Below, piece after piece: positions 10,801 to 23,142 of a stretch of 64,000 nt of DNA. Position 1 is the stretch's first letter. Each line of letters begins with the position of its first letter. The translations under genes were made by a program, and so were the position numbers. The notes under the pieces are model-generated. The model saw only the letters and a list, made by a program, of their open reading frames with translations. It had not been told where the DNA came from and made no database searches. Origin of the DNA: Tetracentron sinense (Eukaryota > Streptophyta > Magnoliopsida > Trochodendrales > Trochodendraceae); contig JABCRI010001352.1 of NCBI GenBank assembly GCA_015143295.1, positions 23,721 to 87,720 of the forward strand, in the 5' to 3' direction.

Positions 10801-13756
10801 TGTTTCTCCTCTTTCCATGACTTTCTCCTTTTTTTCAATGGTCTAGTCCTTCTCTAGACCAAGGGCCAAGGCCCATCTTCTTCCAACATAGTTCGGTCTT
10901 TCAATGACGCCTTTTAATGGAAGGAGATGCTTCCTCTTTCATCTTCATGATTTTTTTTTCATTTAGTGGGTTTGGGGGATGAATGTACCAAATTCGTCTT
11001 TCCCTTTATCCGTTATACTCAAATTTTAGCTGAAAGAAAATCAAACAATAGTGTTGACTGTGTTTGATGTACACATATAATGTACCAGTCGATTGTGCTT
11101 GTGGCATTTCCATCCTGCCCAATTACTAATAGGAATGGGAAAATTAATTACATATTATGAGTCATAATACAGATTTGTTTAAAGGAATGGGAAAATTAAT
11201 AAGTTTGCTTAAAATGACATGTAACATAAAAGGATCAAAGTCTTATATTGCTCAATTCTGTAAGGAAAAGTGGTTTAACCATTTTTGGACTAGCAGCTGA
11301 TCTGAATTAACAAGTCTCGAAGAATTAGTATATTATGTTCATCTTAGAATCAGCTTCTGAATCATCCTGTGATCGACCATTTATGTTTTGAAATATGAAA
11401 GTAGTTTTAGGAATTGGAGAGAAGATTAAAGAAGTACAGTCATGGTGACATTGTTGGCTCTCACTGGTAGAAGAAAAAAAATTATGAGACAATGATAGGC
11501 AGTAATGTAGAGCTTGATATGGGACATAGTGGACCTAAATTCATTCAGGAGCATTATATGTGTCGTATGTTAGGGTTATTATATTTGCTATATGTGTTAT
11601 TTCATGTTTCATGCAATATGAGAAAATTTTACATACAAGACCTGCAGGGTGAGTAAAGTATTAGGACCATACAGCAAAGCGTATTATTTCTGGCCTAAAG
11701 AAAAATCATCATCGGGGCATCCACCTTACCATAATTTTATTATTCTCTTTTGACATTCTTGAACTGGACGACTGAATAGCTTTATGGAAGTACCTTTATT
11801 TCAATCTACTACTACAAGTCATTGCCAATTAATAACCCAAGAATGTGATATTCAGTGATGATGTGTAATATGAATGATTTACATGGATAGAGTTTTTTTT
11901 TTTGACTTAGTCATATATTATGTTTGTTTCACATTGAACCTATGATGCTATCTTTGTTGCAGGTCGCACACTGAATAGTTCAGATTTTATATTTTGCAAT
12001 TCTGTTATTCCAACCATGCTAGATACTCCCCAAAAACAGTTAGCGTATATACAGTTTTGGTGTTGAGTCAGGAGAAGGACTTGGGATGTTAGTTGCATGC
12101 CTGAGATCTCTTTGTTGAAATTTAGAGTTTTGAGGTTGAATTTCCCCTTAAAAAAACTTCCACCTCTACATGATTTGTATAAGTTCTTTATTTTTTATTT
12201 TTTGATGAAAAAGTGATTCTTTATTGAAGAAACACTGAGTGGCAAATTTGGTAAAAAACACTTATCCATAGAACATGTTTACTTTGCTCTGTCTTTTTTT
12301 ATGATCCATGGCATCATTTATCCTAGGTTGGATGTTAGTCGGTTTGTGGATCACAAGCCACACCACCTGAACGTGTGTAGTTAAATTCATTTCTGATATT
12401 GCTTTTAGGTTCAATTTTCACATTATTCACATTAATAACAACAAAAAATTACACAGGTACTGATGATGTTGATGATATTTTTCACTGATAATATAAGTTA
12501 CGATTATATAAATAAAAGTTTGAGTCCTAGACAAAACCATACAGGATATGATCTAAGTTTCAGACTATAGTTGTAACTGGTAACATAATTCACTTGTGGA
12601 TTGAGAAATCTCCAATTTTGCTAACCCAATGAATCTGTTAGTTAAAAATGGCATAGTTTTAGCTCATACCAAATCTTGTATATATATGTAGGATAATCCC
12701 CTGAGTATCACTTTTCACAGTGTTGGTACAAGGTTGACCATTTAGCTTTGGTTGGGTAGATTATGAGTTACAAATAAGAAGAGATTAATCATTCAGCAAA
12801 ATGAAGAAAAAAAATCTTGTGTACAGTGAGTTAATGAGTTAGGGTGGCGTGAACAATGGTCATTAGTCCTGCAAGGCTTGTCATATGTATGTATCTGTAT
12901 AGTTTTTGTCTCACACAGATCGAGCATTTATAGATTATAGGATCATAACTGGAAGGCATGTATGTTTCCAGCGAAGAAATAACTCATGAGGTGCATATTT
13001 ATTGGCTATACTTGATTTTTCAGTTGAATCTCTATCTTTTATGATCATGTGCCTGTTTTTGAACAATGACACAGGTTATTTGATAGAAGCTATTATTGCT
13101 AATCAGGATATGTGATCTGCTCTGAGTAAGTTAAGTATGTTCTTTATTAGTTTATCATCTAGTTAAACAATGAGCTAATTTTAAGTGAAAGAAAAATAGT
13201 AGCAGCCTGCTTGGAAAAGTAATGCGCATATGAGCATCTCGGTAATAAGAACCATACAGATTATATCATTAGCAAGTGAGCTACCATGAATCTCTACCAG
13301 TAAATGGTCTTGGAGTTTAGTCATACCATGATATCCGTAGCTGTCTGAAACTCTCCAAAATAATTATGAAAAAGAAAATATGCTTATACTATATTTGAAG
13401 GATAATATACACTTTCCACAGTGTTGGGATATTGATGGTTTGATAACATTTTTGCTTTCTGCTTTGTTAAGTTACTGCCTTCTATATGTAGCTTGTTATC
13501 TTGGAGCAACACAAAAACATAAATAACTCCGTAGATCATTAAATAGAACTTTAAGAAGAAAAACAGAGGGAAAAAAAACAGTAGCAGTGAGGTAGCTTGT
13601 TATCTGGGAGCAACACAAAAACATAAATAACTCTGTAGATCATTAGATAAAACTTTAAGAAGAACAACAGAGGAAAAAAAATAGTAGCAGTGAGGTACCA
13701 ATGTACAAGAAACATATACATGAGAATTTTGCTAGGGTGTATGTGGTGGTTACAGG

Positions 13757-13862
13757 CCCCTTAGATACCACCCCTTGCTCGACAAAACGCAAACACTTGG
13801 GGTATGGGCCCCATCCCAAAGTGTTTTTCTCTTTGCCAAGAAATGGGGAGTCTAAGACCTCC
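13757..13862. mobile_element. Hairpin MITE, copy 2
   Basis: The left arm starts ccccttagataccacc and the right arm ends ggggagtctaagacc. The central stem pairs aaacacttggggtatgg with ccatcccaaagtgttt across the ggcc centre, so the strand can fold on itself almost end to end. Confidence 0.75.
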
Positions 13863-14878
13863 TCATTTATGGCTAACACTCCCCTATGCACAATTTACGA
13901 GGAAAAAAATTTGTAAATACAAAGTTAATGGTCTTGAGGTTCGTCAAACAATAAATCTGACTATATGAAGCTTTGATCATCCAAATAATATTTTTTATAT
14001 TTTACAGGATAGAGTGTCACTTTTCAAAGTGTTGGTATGTAGGACCATTTAGCTTGAGTTGGGTAGACTTCAACAAAAAATCATATAGAAGATTTCAACA
14101 AACAAAAAATTGGTAGAAATATAAAGGGGAAAAGAAAAAAAAATCATATGGTGGTTAGTGAGAGTTGAAATTGGGGTGGGGTGAACAATGGTCATCAGTC
14201 CTGCAAGGATCAATGCGTTAATTTATAGATTTCAAGACTAACCGAATACCTTCCCAAAAAAGAATTAAGTAGTGCTCATGAGGTACATATTTATATTGGC
14301 TATACTTGATTTGTAATTCTTATGATTATGTGCCTGTTTTTCAACACTGACACAGGTTATTCCGCATCAGCGATTCCTAATCTTGATAGTGATGCAATGA
14401 TCTTCACTTGGTAAATTCTATCTTTTTATTAGTTTATTTCCTGGTTAGATAAGCTTGATGGGAACACAAAGGGTGGGTTCTCTCTATTTGGCGTTTGAGT
14501 ACTCATACAACACCCTTAACAAGAAAATGTAAAACTTCCACCAAACTGGAGAAACCATTCCTGCTAAAACCAGTTGAACAACTGACTCTTCAGATATTCA
14601 TCATTATGGGCATGATCAAATCAAAAAACTAACATACATATCCGTGACCATATATGTGAAATCTAAGAATACCCATTTTCAGATTATCAGCATTTAAGCC
14701 GTGCTTCCAAATCGAAGCTATAAGGAAGACAAAAATTTTCATTTTTTTCAATTTATTTACTGGTTTTGGTTCTCATTGAGCCAAAAGCTAAATGTCATAT
14801 GTAGGGTTTCGTTTTAGTTTTCTAATTTTCTAAATTTCATAGTTCTTCATTCATCTGGCATGATGATTCTTAATGCAG

Positions 14879-14935
14879 AGTGATTTTATCAACTTTGCAA
14901 ACAATCATGGAGACCTTGGGGGCTGGCTGAGACAT
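14879..14935 (+). pseudogene. Exon-like relic related to 49,539
   Basis: It follows taatgcag and keeps agtgattttatcaactttgc and catggagaccttgggggctg, matching the candidate second exon of the gene at 48.8 kb. Four bases near its start are missing and the donor gtgaga is changed to gctgaga, so it is disabled. It shows that array 1 once held a copy of that gene's exon. Confidence 0.4.
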
Positions 14936-15398
14936 TTATGTTTCCAACAAAGAACTCATGAGTAATATATGCTTATTGCCAATACTTGATTTGTCAGTTA
15001 AATCAGTATAGTTTATGATCATGTGCCTTTTTTTGAATACAGACACAATTTATTTGTCATCAGCCATTCCTAATCGGGATATTGATGCAGTCGTCTGCTC
15101 TTAGTAAGTACCATACGCCAAAATTTAAGTGAAAGGAAAAAATAGTATCAGCCTACTAGGGCATCTCAGTATGAACCATGAATACATGAGGAATAAAAAG
15201 GCAATTTTGCTTATACTATATTTTCAGGATACTACTATACACTTTCCATGGTATCTACATTAAAGCCTGCCTTTTATGAAGCTTATTATCTTGGTGCAAC
15301 ACAAAAATATGAATCTGTAGAGACCATAGATAGAACTCTAAGAAGAAAAATAGACAAATATATTTATATATATTTACAGTCAGGTACCAAGGGGGTGG

Positions 15399-15509
15399 GA
15401 CCCTTAGATGCCACCTGATTCTTGGCAAGAATGACAAATACCTGGGGTGTGGGCTTCATCCCAAAATGCTTGTCTTTTTTCCAAGAAAAAGGAGCGTCTA
15501 AGGCCCTCC
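15399..15509. mobile_element. Hairpin MITE, copy 3
   Basis: The arms are cccttagatgccacc and gagcgtctaaggccctcc. Inner arms are cttggcaag and ttttccaag, and the centre is cctggggtgtgggc / catcccaaaatg. It sits after a short TA-rich run at 15,357-15,372. Confidence 0.75.
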
Positions 15510-15689
15510 GCTAGTCCCTATACATAATTTAATGAGGAAAATGAAACCGTCGAATAATTGGTCTTTGGGGTTCGTCAAACAATAAATCCCACTATCCATG
15601 GTTGTTTGAAACTCTTTTGCTTAGGCAACCAAATAAATTTTTTTGTTTTATTTAAGACTTTTAAATCTTATATATTTGCAGGATATATA

Positions 15690-16080
15690 AGAAGAGATAC
15701 TCACTATCCACTAAGTAACACTTTGTAGAATGTTTCTTTTGTTGGTACTCACTTTTCTGATTGTTGGATAGAGAGAATTACTGAGTTAGGCTCGACATTT
15801 GTCTTTGGGGTTCGTCAAACAATAAAAGTATATCTCTTCTTATATATATTCATGGTTGTTTGAAACTCTGCTTAGGCAACCAAATAATTTTTTTTGTTTT
15901 ATTAAAACTTTTTAATCTTATATATTTGCAAGATATATAAGAAGAGATATACTCACTATCCACTAAGTAACACTTTGCAGTGTTTCTTTCGTTGGTACTC
16001 ACTTTTCAGATTGTTGGATAGACTACAGTGAGAATTACTGAGTTAGGCTTGACATTTCTATGTATCTATATATTTTGTCT
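15690..16080 (+). repeat. Local tandem duplication of about 245 bp
   Basis: The blocks around tatatttgcaggatatataa (15,668-15,790) and tatatttgcaagatatataa (15,919-16,045) are nearly identical, including the following cactatccactaagtaac and the ttggatagactac-type end. This is a recent local unit duplication in array 1; array 2 has one diverged copy near 55,430-55,590. Confidence 0.75.
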
Positions 16081-18220
16081 CACAGATCAAGCATTAAATT
16101 TAAAAGGATCCTAACTGGAAGCATTTATGTTTCCAGCAAAGAAGTATTATTACTCATGAGGTTCATATTTATTGGCTATACTGGATTTTTTCATTAAATT
16201 AATATTTTACTCATGTGGTACATGCATGTGCCTGTTTTTGTACTGGTTATTTGATGCCAACTATTCCTAATATGGATATGCAGTGATCTGCTATTAGTAA
16301 GTTAAGTCTGTCTTCTTTATTGGCTTACCATCTGGTATACTACTTCTGTAAAGTACATATGCCTAAATTTAAGAAAAAAAATAGTAGTAGCCTGCTACGA
16401 ATGTAACACACATGAGCATCTCAGAAAGAGAGAACCGTATACATAATTTCAAAGGAAAAAAATAAAATCATTAGCAAGTGAGCTATCATGAATCTATATA
16501 GCAGTAAATGGTCTTGGACTTTTGTCATAGCATGATATCGTTATCTGAAACTCTCCAAAATAAGCAATGAAAAAGAAAGTTTGGTTATATTAATTTGCAG
16601 GGTGGTATACACTTTCCAGTGTTGGGATATAAATTTTTTGCTTTTGCTAACTCTGTAGCTTGTTATCTGGGAGCAACACAAAAACATAAATGATGCCGTG
16701 AACATAGACAGAACTTTAGAAGAAAAATACAGGAAAAATACTGTAGCAGTGAGGAGTTATCTTGTCAATTGGCTATATTGAGGTATAATTTATGGGCTAT
16801 ATTGATTTTTCAGTTAAATCAGTATTGTCTTATGATGATCACCTGCCAATTTTTGAACACTGACATAGGTAATTTTGTTTCACACAGATCAAGCATTAGA
16901 TTAAAGGGATCCTAACCGGAAGGCATTTATGTTTCCAGCAAATAAGTATTATTAATGAGGTACATATTTATTGGGCTATACTGAATTTGTTCGTTAAATC
17001 AATATTTTACTCATGAGGTGAGGTACATGTATGTGCCTGTTTTTGTACAGGTTATTTGACGCCAACTATTCCTAATATGGATATTGATGCAGTGATCTGC
17101 TCTTAGGAAGTTAAGTCTGTCTTCTTTATTGGCTTATCATCCGGTTATAACACATGAGATACTTTTGTAAATACATGCCTAATTTTAAGAAAAAAAATTG
17201 TAGCAGCCAGCTACGATACACACCTGAACATCTCAGAAAGAGAACCATGCAGAATTTTCAGGGAAAAAATAAAATCATTAGCAAGTGAGCTACCAAGAAT
17301 CTCTAGCAGTAAATGGTCTTGGAGTTTCGTCATAGCATGATATCAGTAAATGGTCTCTAGCAGTAAATGGTCTTGGAGTTTCGTCGTAGTATGATATCGT
17401 AACTGTTTGAAACTCTCTAAAATAAGCAATGAAAAAGAAAGTTTGCTTATATTAAAATGCAGGGTAGTATATACTTTCCACAGTGTTGGGATATAAATTT
17501 TTTGCTATTTGCTTTGCTAATGAACATAGACAGAACTGTAAGAAGAAAAATATAGGAAAAAAAACCTTAGCAGTGAGGAGTTTATTATCTTGTACATTGG
17601 CTATATTGAGGTACAAATTTATTGGCTATATTGATTTTTCAGTTAAATCAGTATTGTTTTATGATCACATGCCAATATTTGAACACTGTAATAGGTTATT
17701 TGGCATCAGCTATTCCTAATCTTGATAGTGATGCAGTGATCTTCATTTGGTAAGTTAAGTCTGTATTTTTATTAGCTTATTTTCCGATTACAATGGTTAC
17801 TGCCTCTGACTTTAAGTGAAAAAAATAGTATTAGCCTGCTAAGGCTGCTATGAAAGTACTTCACATGAACATCTCATTAAATACAGAATTTTATGGGAAA
17901 AAATAAGATCATTAGTAGCGGTGTGAGATACCATGAATCTTGAGCTGTAAAATGGTCATGGAGTTTTGTCAGACCTTGAATCTTCCAAAATAAGCAATGA
18001 AAAAGCATTTTTGCTGATTATAGACTTTCCACACAGTGTTAGTTGGTGGGTTGATGATGGCTTTACTATGTTATTAAAGCTTCCCTTAGTCCCTTGTCTT
18101 CTATGTAGCTTATTATCTGAGTGCAACACTAAGAGAAGAACAAAGGGCAAAAAAAAAACTGGATATTAAAGTACAAGACATTGGCTCCCTACATATAAAT
18201 GAGAATTTTGCTAGGGTATA

Positions 18221-18314
18221 TGCAGACGCCACCCATTCTTGGCACAATGATAACACTTGGGGTGTGGGCCCCATCCCAAAGTGTTTCCTTTTGCCAAGAA
18301 AAAGGGTCTTCTAA
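18221..18314. mobile_element. Hairpin MITE, copy 4
   Basis: The left arm is gacgccacccattcttggc and the right arm is tttgccaagaaaaagggtc. The centre aacacttggggtgtgggc pairs with catcccaaagtgttt. It is slightly shorter than copies 2 and 3. Confidence 0.75.
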
Positions 18315-18989
18315 CCATTTATTTGTGGAAAATAAAACTGTAAGAGTGGGGGTAAATGGTTATTTGGCATCAGCTATTCCTAATCTTGATATTGATGCAG
18401 TGATCCACTCTTCGTAAGTTAACATAACTCTGTCTTCTTTATTAGCTAATCTGGTTACAACACATGAGCTACTGCTCAAAAACATATGCCTATTATAACT
18501 TATAAGTGAAAAAAAAAGTAGCAGTGTAGACATGAGCATCTCAGAAATAACTAATAGCCATGAATACACGAGAAATGAAAAAAACATCTTTGCTTATAGT
18601 TATAGTATATTTCAGCAGGATTCGGATATTGATGGGGTGATCTGCTTTGCTAGTTAAGGCCTACCTGCTAATGTAGCTTATTATCTGGGTGCAACACAAA
18701 AAACTTAACTCTGTAGATGGACAGAACGTTATGGGGAAAAAAGACGATAGCATTTTTCTGGGGGCTGTACACAACACAAAGGTTTTGGAGCATTACTCTT
18801 TCTTTAATGGTTTTCTTTTGTAGCTGTTATACTATATTACTATTTTGTAATTATGATTGTTTTCGATTATACAATTTGACAACTGTTTGTACAGCTCTGT
18901 ATTGCCATCAATTTCTGTGCACTGATTCTTCTTACTATTGTTGTTTGCCCACTTCATACTTAAACGATAATAAAAAAGTTTTGTGTAGG

Positions 18990-19031
18990 GTCATAGCTAA
19001 AGCAAATTTATTAGTTCGGTTGATTATGAAG
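18990..19031 (+). pseudogene. Exon-like 14-codon block, array 1 copy
   Basis: A phase-0 block of 42 nt preceded by gtgtag(g) and followed by gtatatg reads V-I-A-K-A-N-L-L-V-R-L-I-M-K. The paralogue at 57,497-57,538 reads the same except Tyr for Asn, with the same boundaries. Conserved frame and splice-like ends suggest a former exon, but the extra g at 18,989 leaves the acceptor ambiguous. The 164-residue ORF that spans this (18,717-19,211) is not open in array 2 and is probably fortuitous. Confidence 0.35.
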
Positions 19032-19352
19032 GTATATGATAATACAATTGGAAGAAACAAGATTGAGGAAGACTCACTATCCAGGTATTTCTTTATTTAT
19101 AAATTATTTCCCACGGGTGTTAATTCATATTGTTTGGAAGCCCTGAACTGCATCACATGGAGTTGTGTTTTGTACTATACTGATGTCCAGTATTGCATTT
19201 ATGTCCACTAAGCTTCACATTTATTTTAGAGTTACACCAGGCCCCATTTATTTGTCAGTCAATTTTGTGACTATGTAGCTTCAACTCGACATGAAATCAT
19301 AGGACACCTCATGGCTTGTTGTTTGCATGCATGGTAACCACAATATGAATTG

Positions 19353-19700
19353 TGTGGTTCGACAAATCTAGAGAAATAGGAAAAAAGAATGCAAGCAATC
19401 ACACAATTGAGACAACGATTTATGTGGTTCGTCAAGATGACTGTGTCCACAGGAGAAAACGGCAAGAGGATCCACTAAGAACAAGGGAGATTACAGTGGG
19501 TACACTTTAAACCCTCACAGTCGCAGCCCTCAAAGAACCCCCTTAAGAAAACCCTAAAAATAGAGTCACAACTTAAATACACTAGATCTGCGCGACCACC
19601 GCTCGAGCGGCCTAAAGCTCCGCTCAAGCTGATAACAGGGAACAACCAAATGTGTCAACCACCACTCAAGTGGCCAAAGGCCCTGCTCGAGCGGTCAACA
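19353..19700 (-). repeat. Copia 3' LTR (low-coordinate copy)
   Basis: It starts tgtggttcgacaaatc, so the minus-strand LTR ends in ..CA, and it ends ..gcggtcaaca. It matches 33,551-33,840 over most of its length but has about 60 extra bases (19,531-19,595), or the other copy lost them. It contains the perfect palindrome ccgctcgagcgg at 19,599 plus three degenerate ones, in the part that would be U3. Confidence 0.8.
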
Positions 19701-19819
19701 CCACCTTGGCAAGAATTCCGACAACCTCCACCATACAAGCAATTCCTCTTGCCGCCTCTACCAGCCTCCTAAGGGCACTCAAGTACTACAAACACCAATC
19801 AACTCCAAGCAATGCTTGA

Positions 19820-20456
19820 ACTTGACTACAGGGATGGGCTTGGTCATCAAATCTATTGGATTCTCTGTTGTAGCAATCTTCTTCACTACAATAGCTCCTG
19901 AGAAACCACATCCATGATAAAATGGAGTCTGACATCAATGTGTTTGGTACTCTCATGAAACATCTAGTTTTTGGTTAGATGTGTGGCACTGCTTTGGTTG
20001 TCACAAAACACAATAGACTATTCCTACTGCAACCCCAGATCACCAACCAAACCTCTCAGCCATATAGCTTCCCTTCTGTAGCTACCATATACTCAGCTTC
20101 AGTAGTAGACAATGCAACTGTAGATTGCAAAGTCGCTTTCCAACTGATGGCACTCCCATAAAGAGTGAAAACATAATTTGTCAAAGATCTCCTCCTATCT
20201 AGATCTCCAGCATAGTCTGAATCAACATATCCAATAACACTACCAGAAGTGTCATTTCCTTTGTCATATACTAACCCAATATTTTTGCAATACCTTTCAA
20301 ATACCGAAGTATCCATTTTACCACATGCCCAATAGGCTTTCCAAGCTTATCCATAGCATACATAACAACACTATCGCAAGGAACACATGACATGTGTATC
20401 ATAAGGAACACGCGACATGTGTTCCCCCTCCTCCTCAGTCTGCAGTGACAGAGCAA
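19820..20456 (-). pseudogene. Copia RNase H domain
   Basis: Minus-strand reading includes G-Y-V-D-S-D-Y-A-G-D-L-D (first RNase H Asp region), S-W-K-A-T-L-Q-S-T-V-A-L-S-T-T-E-A-E-Y (copia RNase H hallmark, about 20,085-20,140) and, after a frame break near 19,890, the terminal T-K-P-type tail. At least two frame shifts are needed to read it through (near 20,300 and 19,890). This domain would degrade the RNA strand during cDNA synthesis. Confidence 0.85.
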
Positions 20457-20538
20457 CTAAAAGGTTGAAATGAGTTGCTAGTGGAGTACTCACTAGCTTC
20501 GAACCTTGCATACCAAAGTGTTCCAACACCTTTCCAAT

Positions 20539-21437
20539 TTACCTTTTCTGAGACAAGTGCAATTTGCCCGCTTTTCGCTCCCTGTGAATCTCCATTCCCA
20601 ATATCTTCTTGGTTGCACCCAAATCTTTTATTTCAAACTTACTACTCAACTGAGCCTTCAAACTTTTGATCTCGGACATGTTCTTAACAGCAATCAACAT
20701 GTCATCAACATGCAACAACAAATACACAAAAGAACCATATGACAGCTTCCTGTGATAAACACAGTTGTCATACTCACTCCTATAGTAGTCATTTCCAACC
20801 ATGAAGGTATCAAACCGCTTATACCAATGTTTAGGAGATTGCTTCAAACCATACAAAGATTTCTTTAGCAGGCACACCTGATCTTTTTTTCCCCGAATCA
20901 CAAACTCCTCAAGCTGTTTCATGTAAATTTGATCATCTAGCTCACCATGCAGAAAAGAAGTCTTGACATCAAATTATCCAAGCTCAAAATTAAACAAGGC
21001 AACCATAGAAAGTAGCATCCGAATAGAACTGTGTTTCATAATAGGTGAAAGCACTTCATTAAAATCAATGCCATCTTTCTGTGAATAAACTTTCGCTACC
21101 AATTGAGCTTTGTACCTTGCATACTTCCCTCCTTCATCTTAAAAATTCATTTACAGACTACAATCCTTCTTCTGTTAGTCGATCTCACTAGCTCCCAAGT
21201 CTGATTCTTGTGAAGAGATTTAATCTCCTCACTCATGGCAACAATCCATTGTGCTGACTCTCTACTAGTAATGGCCTCATGATAAGTACTAGGTTCCTGA
21301 ACCTCAATATCCTCTACCACACTAAGAGCATATGCAACTAGGTCTGCATAACCATATCTCATTGGTGGCTTAGACTGCCTCCTCTGTCTGTCCCTAGCAA
21401 GAGTCCATTGTTGCTCTTGCAGTGCTTCTTCCTCCAC
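20539..21437 (-). pseudogene. Copia reverse transcriptase
   Basis: The N-terminal part (21,437-21,147) has E-P-S-T-Y-H-E-A-I-T-S and N-Q-T-W-E-L-V. The middle (21,140-20,925) has F-D-V-K-T-S-F-L-H-G, a variant of the first catalytic Asp motif, after an in-frame stop. The C-terminal part (20,922-20,539) has S-L-Y-G-L-K-Q-S-P and L-L-L-H-V-D-D-M-L. In the catalytic box the usual Tyr before V-D-D is His, and the ORF is broken at about 21,147 and 20,965. RT would copy the element's RNA into cDNA; here it is inactive. Confidence 0.9.
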
Positions 21438-21464
21438 CTAAGGATGTTGCACATCTTCTTCCTC

Positions 21465-21982
21465 TTACTCAATTTGAACCTTTTTTGAGTATTCTCTGAA
21501 GCTAACATGGTCTTTTCCTACATCAACACAATCCTTCTTAGAATTAAACATAGTTGACTCATTAAAAGTCACATCTTTGCTGATAATACCCTTGGATGAC
21601 TTGAAATCAGTACACCACACTCTATATCCCTTGGATGACTTGGAATCAGTACACCACGGCCTGTATCCCTTCACACCATCTACATATCCCATATATATGC
21701 ACTTCTTTGCTCTAGGCTTTAGTTTAACCTCATTCACATGAGCATAAGCTGGACAACCGAACACCTTCCAATCAGTGTAATTTATAGGAGACCCAGGCTA
21801 GACCTTTCAGGAGATGGAGACCTGTTAACCAAATAACAAGTTGTGTTAATAGCTTCAGCCAAAAATTCCTTGAACAACCAAGCATTGGAGAGCATACATC
21901 TTGCCCTCTCCAATAATGTCCTATTCATTCACTCTGCAACATCATTCTGTTGTGGAGTGTATCGGACTATGCGTTGTCTCTA
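21465..21982 (-). pseudogene. Copia integrase, C-terminal part
   Basis: Reading down from the break, the minus strand gives I-V-R-Y-T-P-Q-Q-N and then M-N-R-T-L-L, the copia integrase catalytic-core end with its Glu region. A stop replaces the residue between A-E and M-N near 21,930. The following F-G-C-P-A-Y-A-H-V motif (about 21,755) and G-Y-V-D-G-V-K-G-Y are typical of the integrase to RT linker. A 45-bp tandem duplication at 21,590-21,660 repeats the S-K-G-Y-R-x-W-C-T-D segment. Confidence 0.85.
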
Positions 21983-23142
21983 TGAGCGCGGATTTTACTC
22001 ACTGGTTTGACTGAGAGTTCGCCACCTATTCATTCTTGGGAATAGGTCCCAGGTTTAGATCAAGGTCGATGGCCTCGATTAGAGTTAGGGGTAAGTGGTT
22101 TAATTAAGTCCTAGGGAAGGTGTTAGGCACCCCGGGAATCCCGTCTAAGACGGTTACCTACTCCCTAGGCATAAGTTAAGTTAAGTTCAAAATTAATTAA
22201 AATGCCTAAGTATTTAGAGTGATGCTAATCCAAGAAAGGGAAAATCCTAGACTAGGGTAGAACACCCGTGTTGCCTACGTACTACTCATCGGGGTAAGAT
22301 CAGACCGAGTGTAGTTTTGGCACACGGACCCGTTCCGAGGTTAAGGGGAGTGTATGTGTGCACCGAGGTGGCTAGGGTGTAGTCCGGGGATTAAGGTTTG
22401 TTGACTGAGGAGGTCAAGTGCACCAGAGTGGCTATGGTTTTAGCCCGGAGGCTAAGGGTTGAGCCCCGAAGGCCTAAAAGCTTAACTATGACTAGAATCA
22501 ATTAACCATAGTTAGGAGGGGTTAACCATGGTTAGAGGCACTAACCAGGGTTAAAAGTTCCAAAATCAGATTTTTTGGTCTCTTTACACTTTTCAGATTT
22601 TTAGGAATTTTGCCAAAATTTTCCAAGTTAGAGTGGTCTAACTAGGGTTAAATCCTAACTGGGGTTAAGTTTAACCCCAGTTAAAGGTCTGGTCAGGTAT
22701 GGGGTGGGCCCAGATGGTATGGCAGGGCCTAGATTGGTCTCCTACCTGGTCTGTAGGGCTGTCAAAGGGTAGGGCCAGGGTAGGGCCCGGATCGGCCTTA
22801 GCCCTACCCTTCCCTATAAGAGTAGGACCCTAGCCCAGCCCTAGCCCTTCAGGGCCGGGATTGATTAGGCCCTAGCCCTGCCCTCAAGGGCCAAGGCAGG
22901 GAAAAAGGGCTGGAAGGGTCGGAAGAAAAGAGTGGAACTTTTTTGGTGATTTAAGATGACGAGATTTTTTTTCTACACTGATTGTCAACCTGACAAGGAA
23001 ATGGATACCGGGCTTGGGACCGGCATTGCAACAAAAAGAGCAATGGCAAAGTTAAAAAAAAAAAAAAATTCCTTGCCAGTGACAGGCAGATATAATACAA
23101 TAAAACAAAATAAAACTAGATAGAAAAATATTTATACTATAT

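Larger units (their letters stand above)
8641..19297 (+). repeat. Cassette array 1
   Basis: This region is a chain of partly deleted copies of a roughly 1.2-1.5-kb unit. Recurring blocks, in order, are: (E) a stretch ending cagcaaagaagtatt..catgag|gtacat; (A) an exon-like motif after acag, with cores near 8827, 13,074, 14,353, 15,048, 16,244, 17,050, 17,695 and 18,358; a taagttaagtctgtcttc block; a cagtaaatggtcttgg block; a block ending gcaggatagtatacactttcc; a gcaacacaaaaac block; the hairpin MITE; and a ttcgtcaaacaataaa block. In the frame that stays open most often, block A reads Y-L-A-S-A-I-P-N-L-D-I-D-A-V. Array 2 (49-58.6 kb) is a paralogue with the same block order. ORFs inside it are short and not kept between copies. 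Confidence 0.8.

Noticed and set aside
18717..19211. 164-residue plus-strand ORF
   Set aside because: It is the longest ORF in array 1, but its counterpart in array 2 (57,310-57,740) is closed by indels. Composition is Cys/Tyr/Leu-rich as expected of T-rich intron DNA. Only the 42-nt block within it is conserved.
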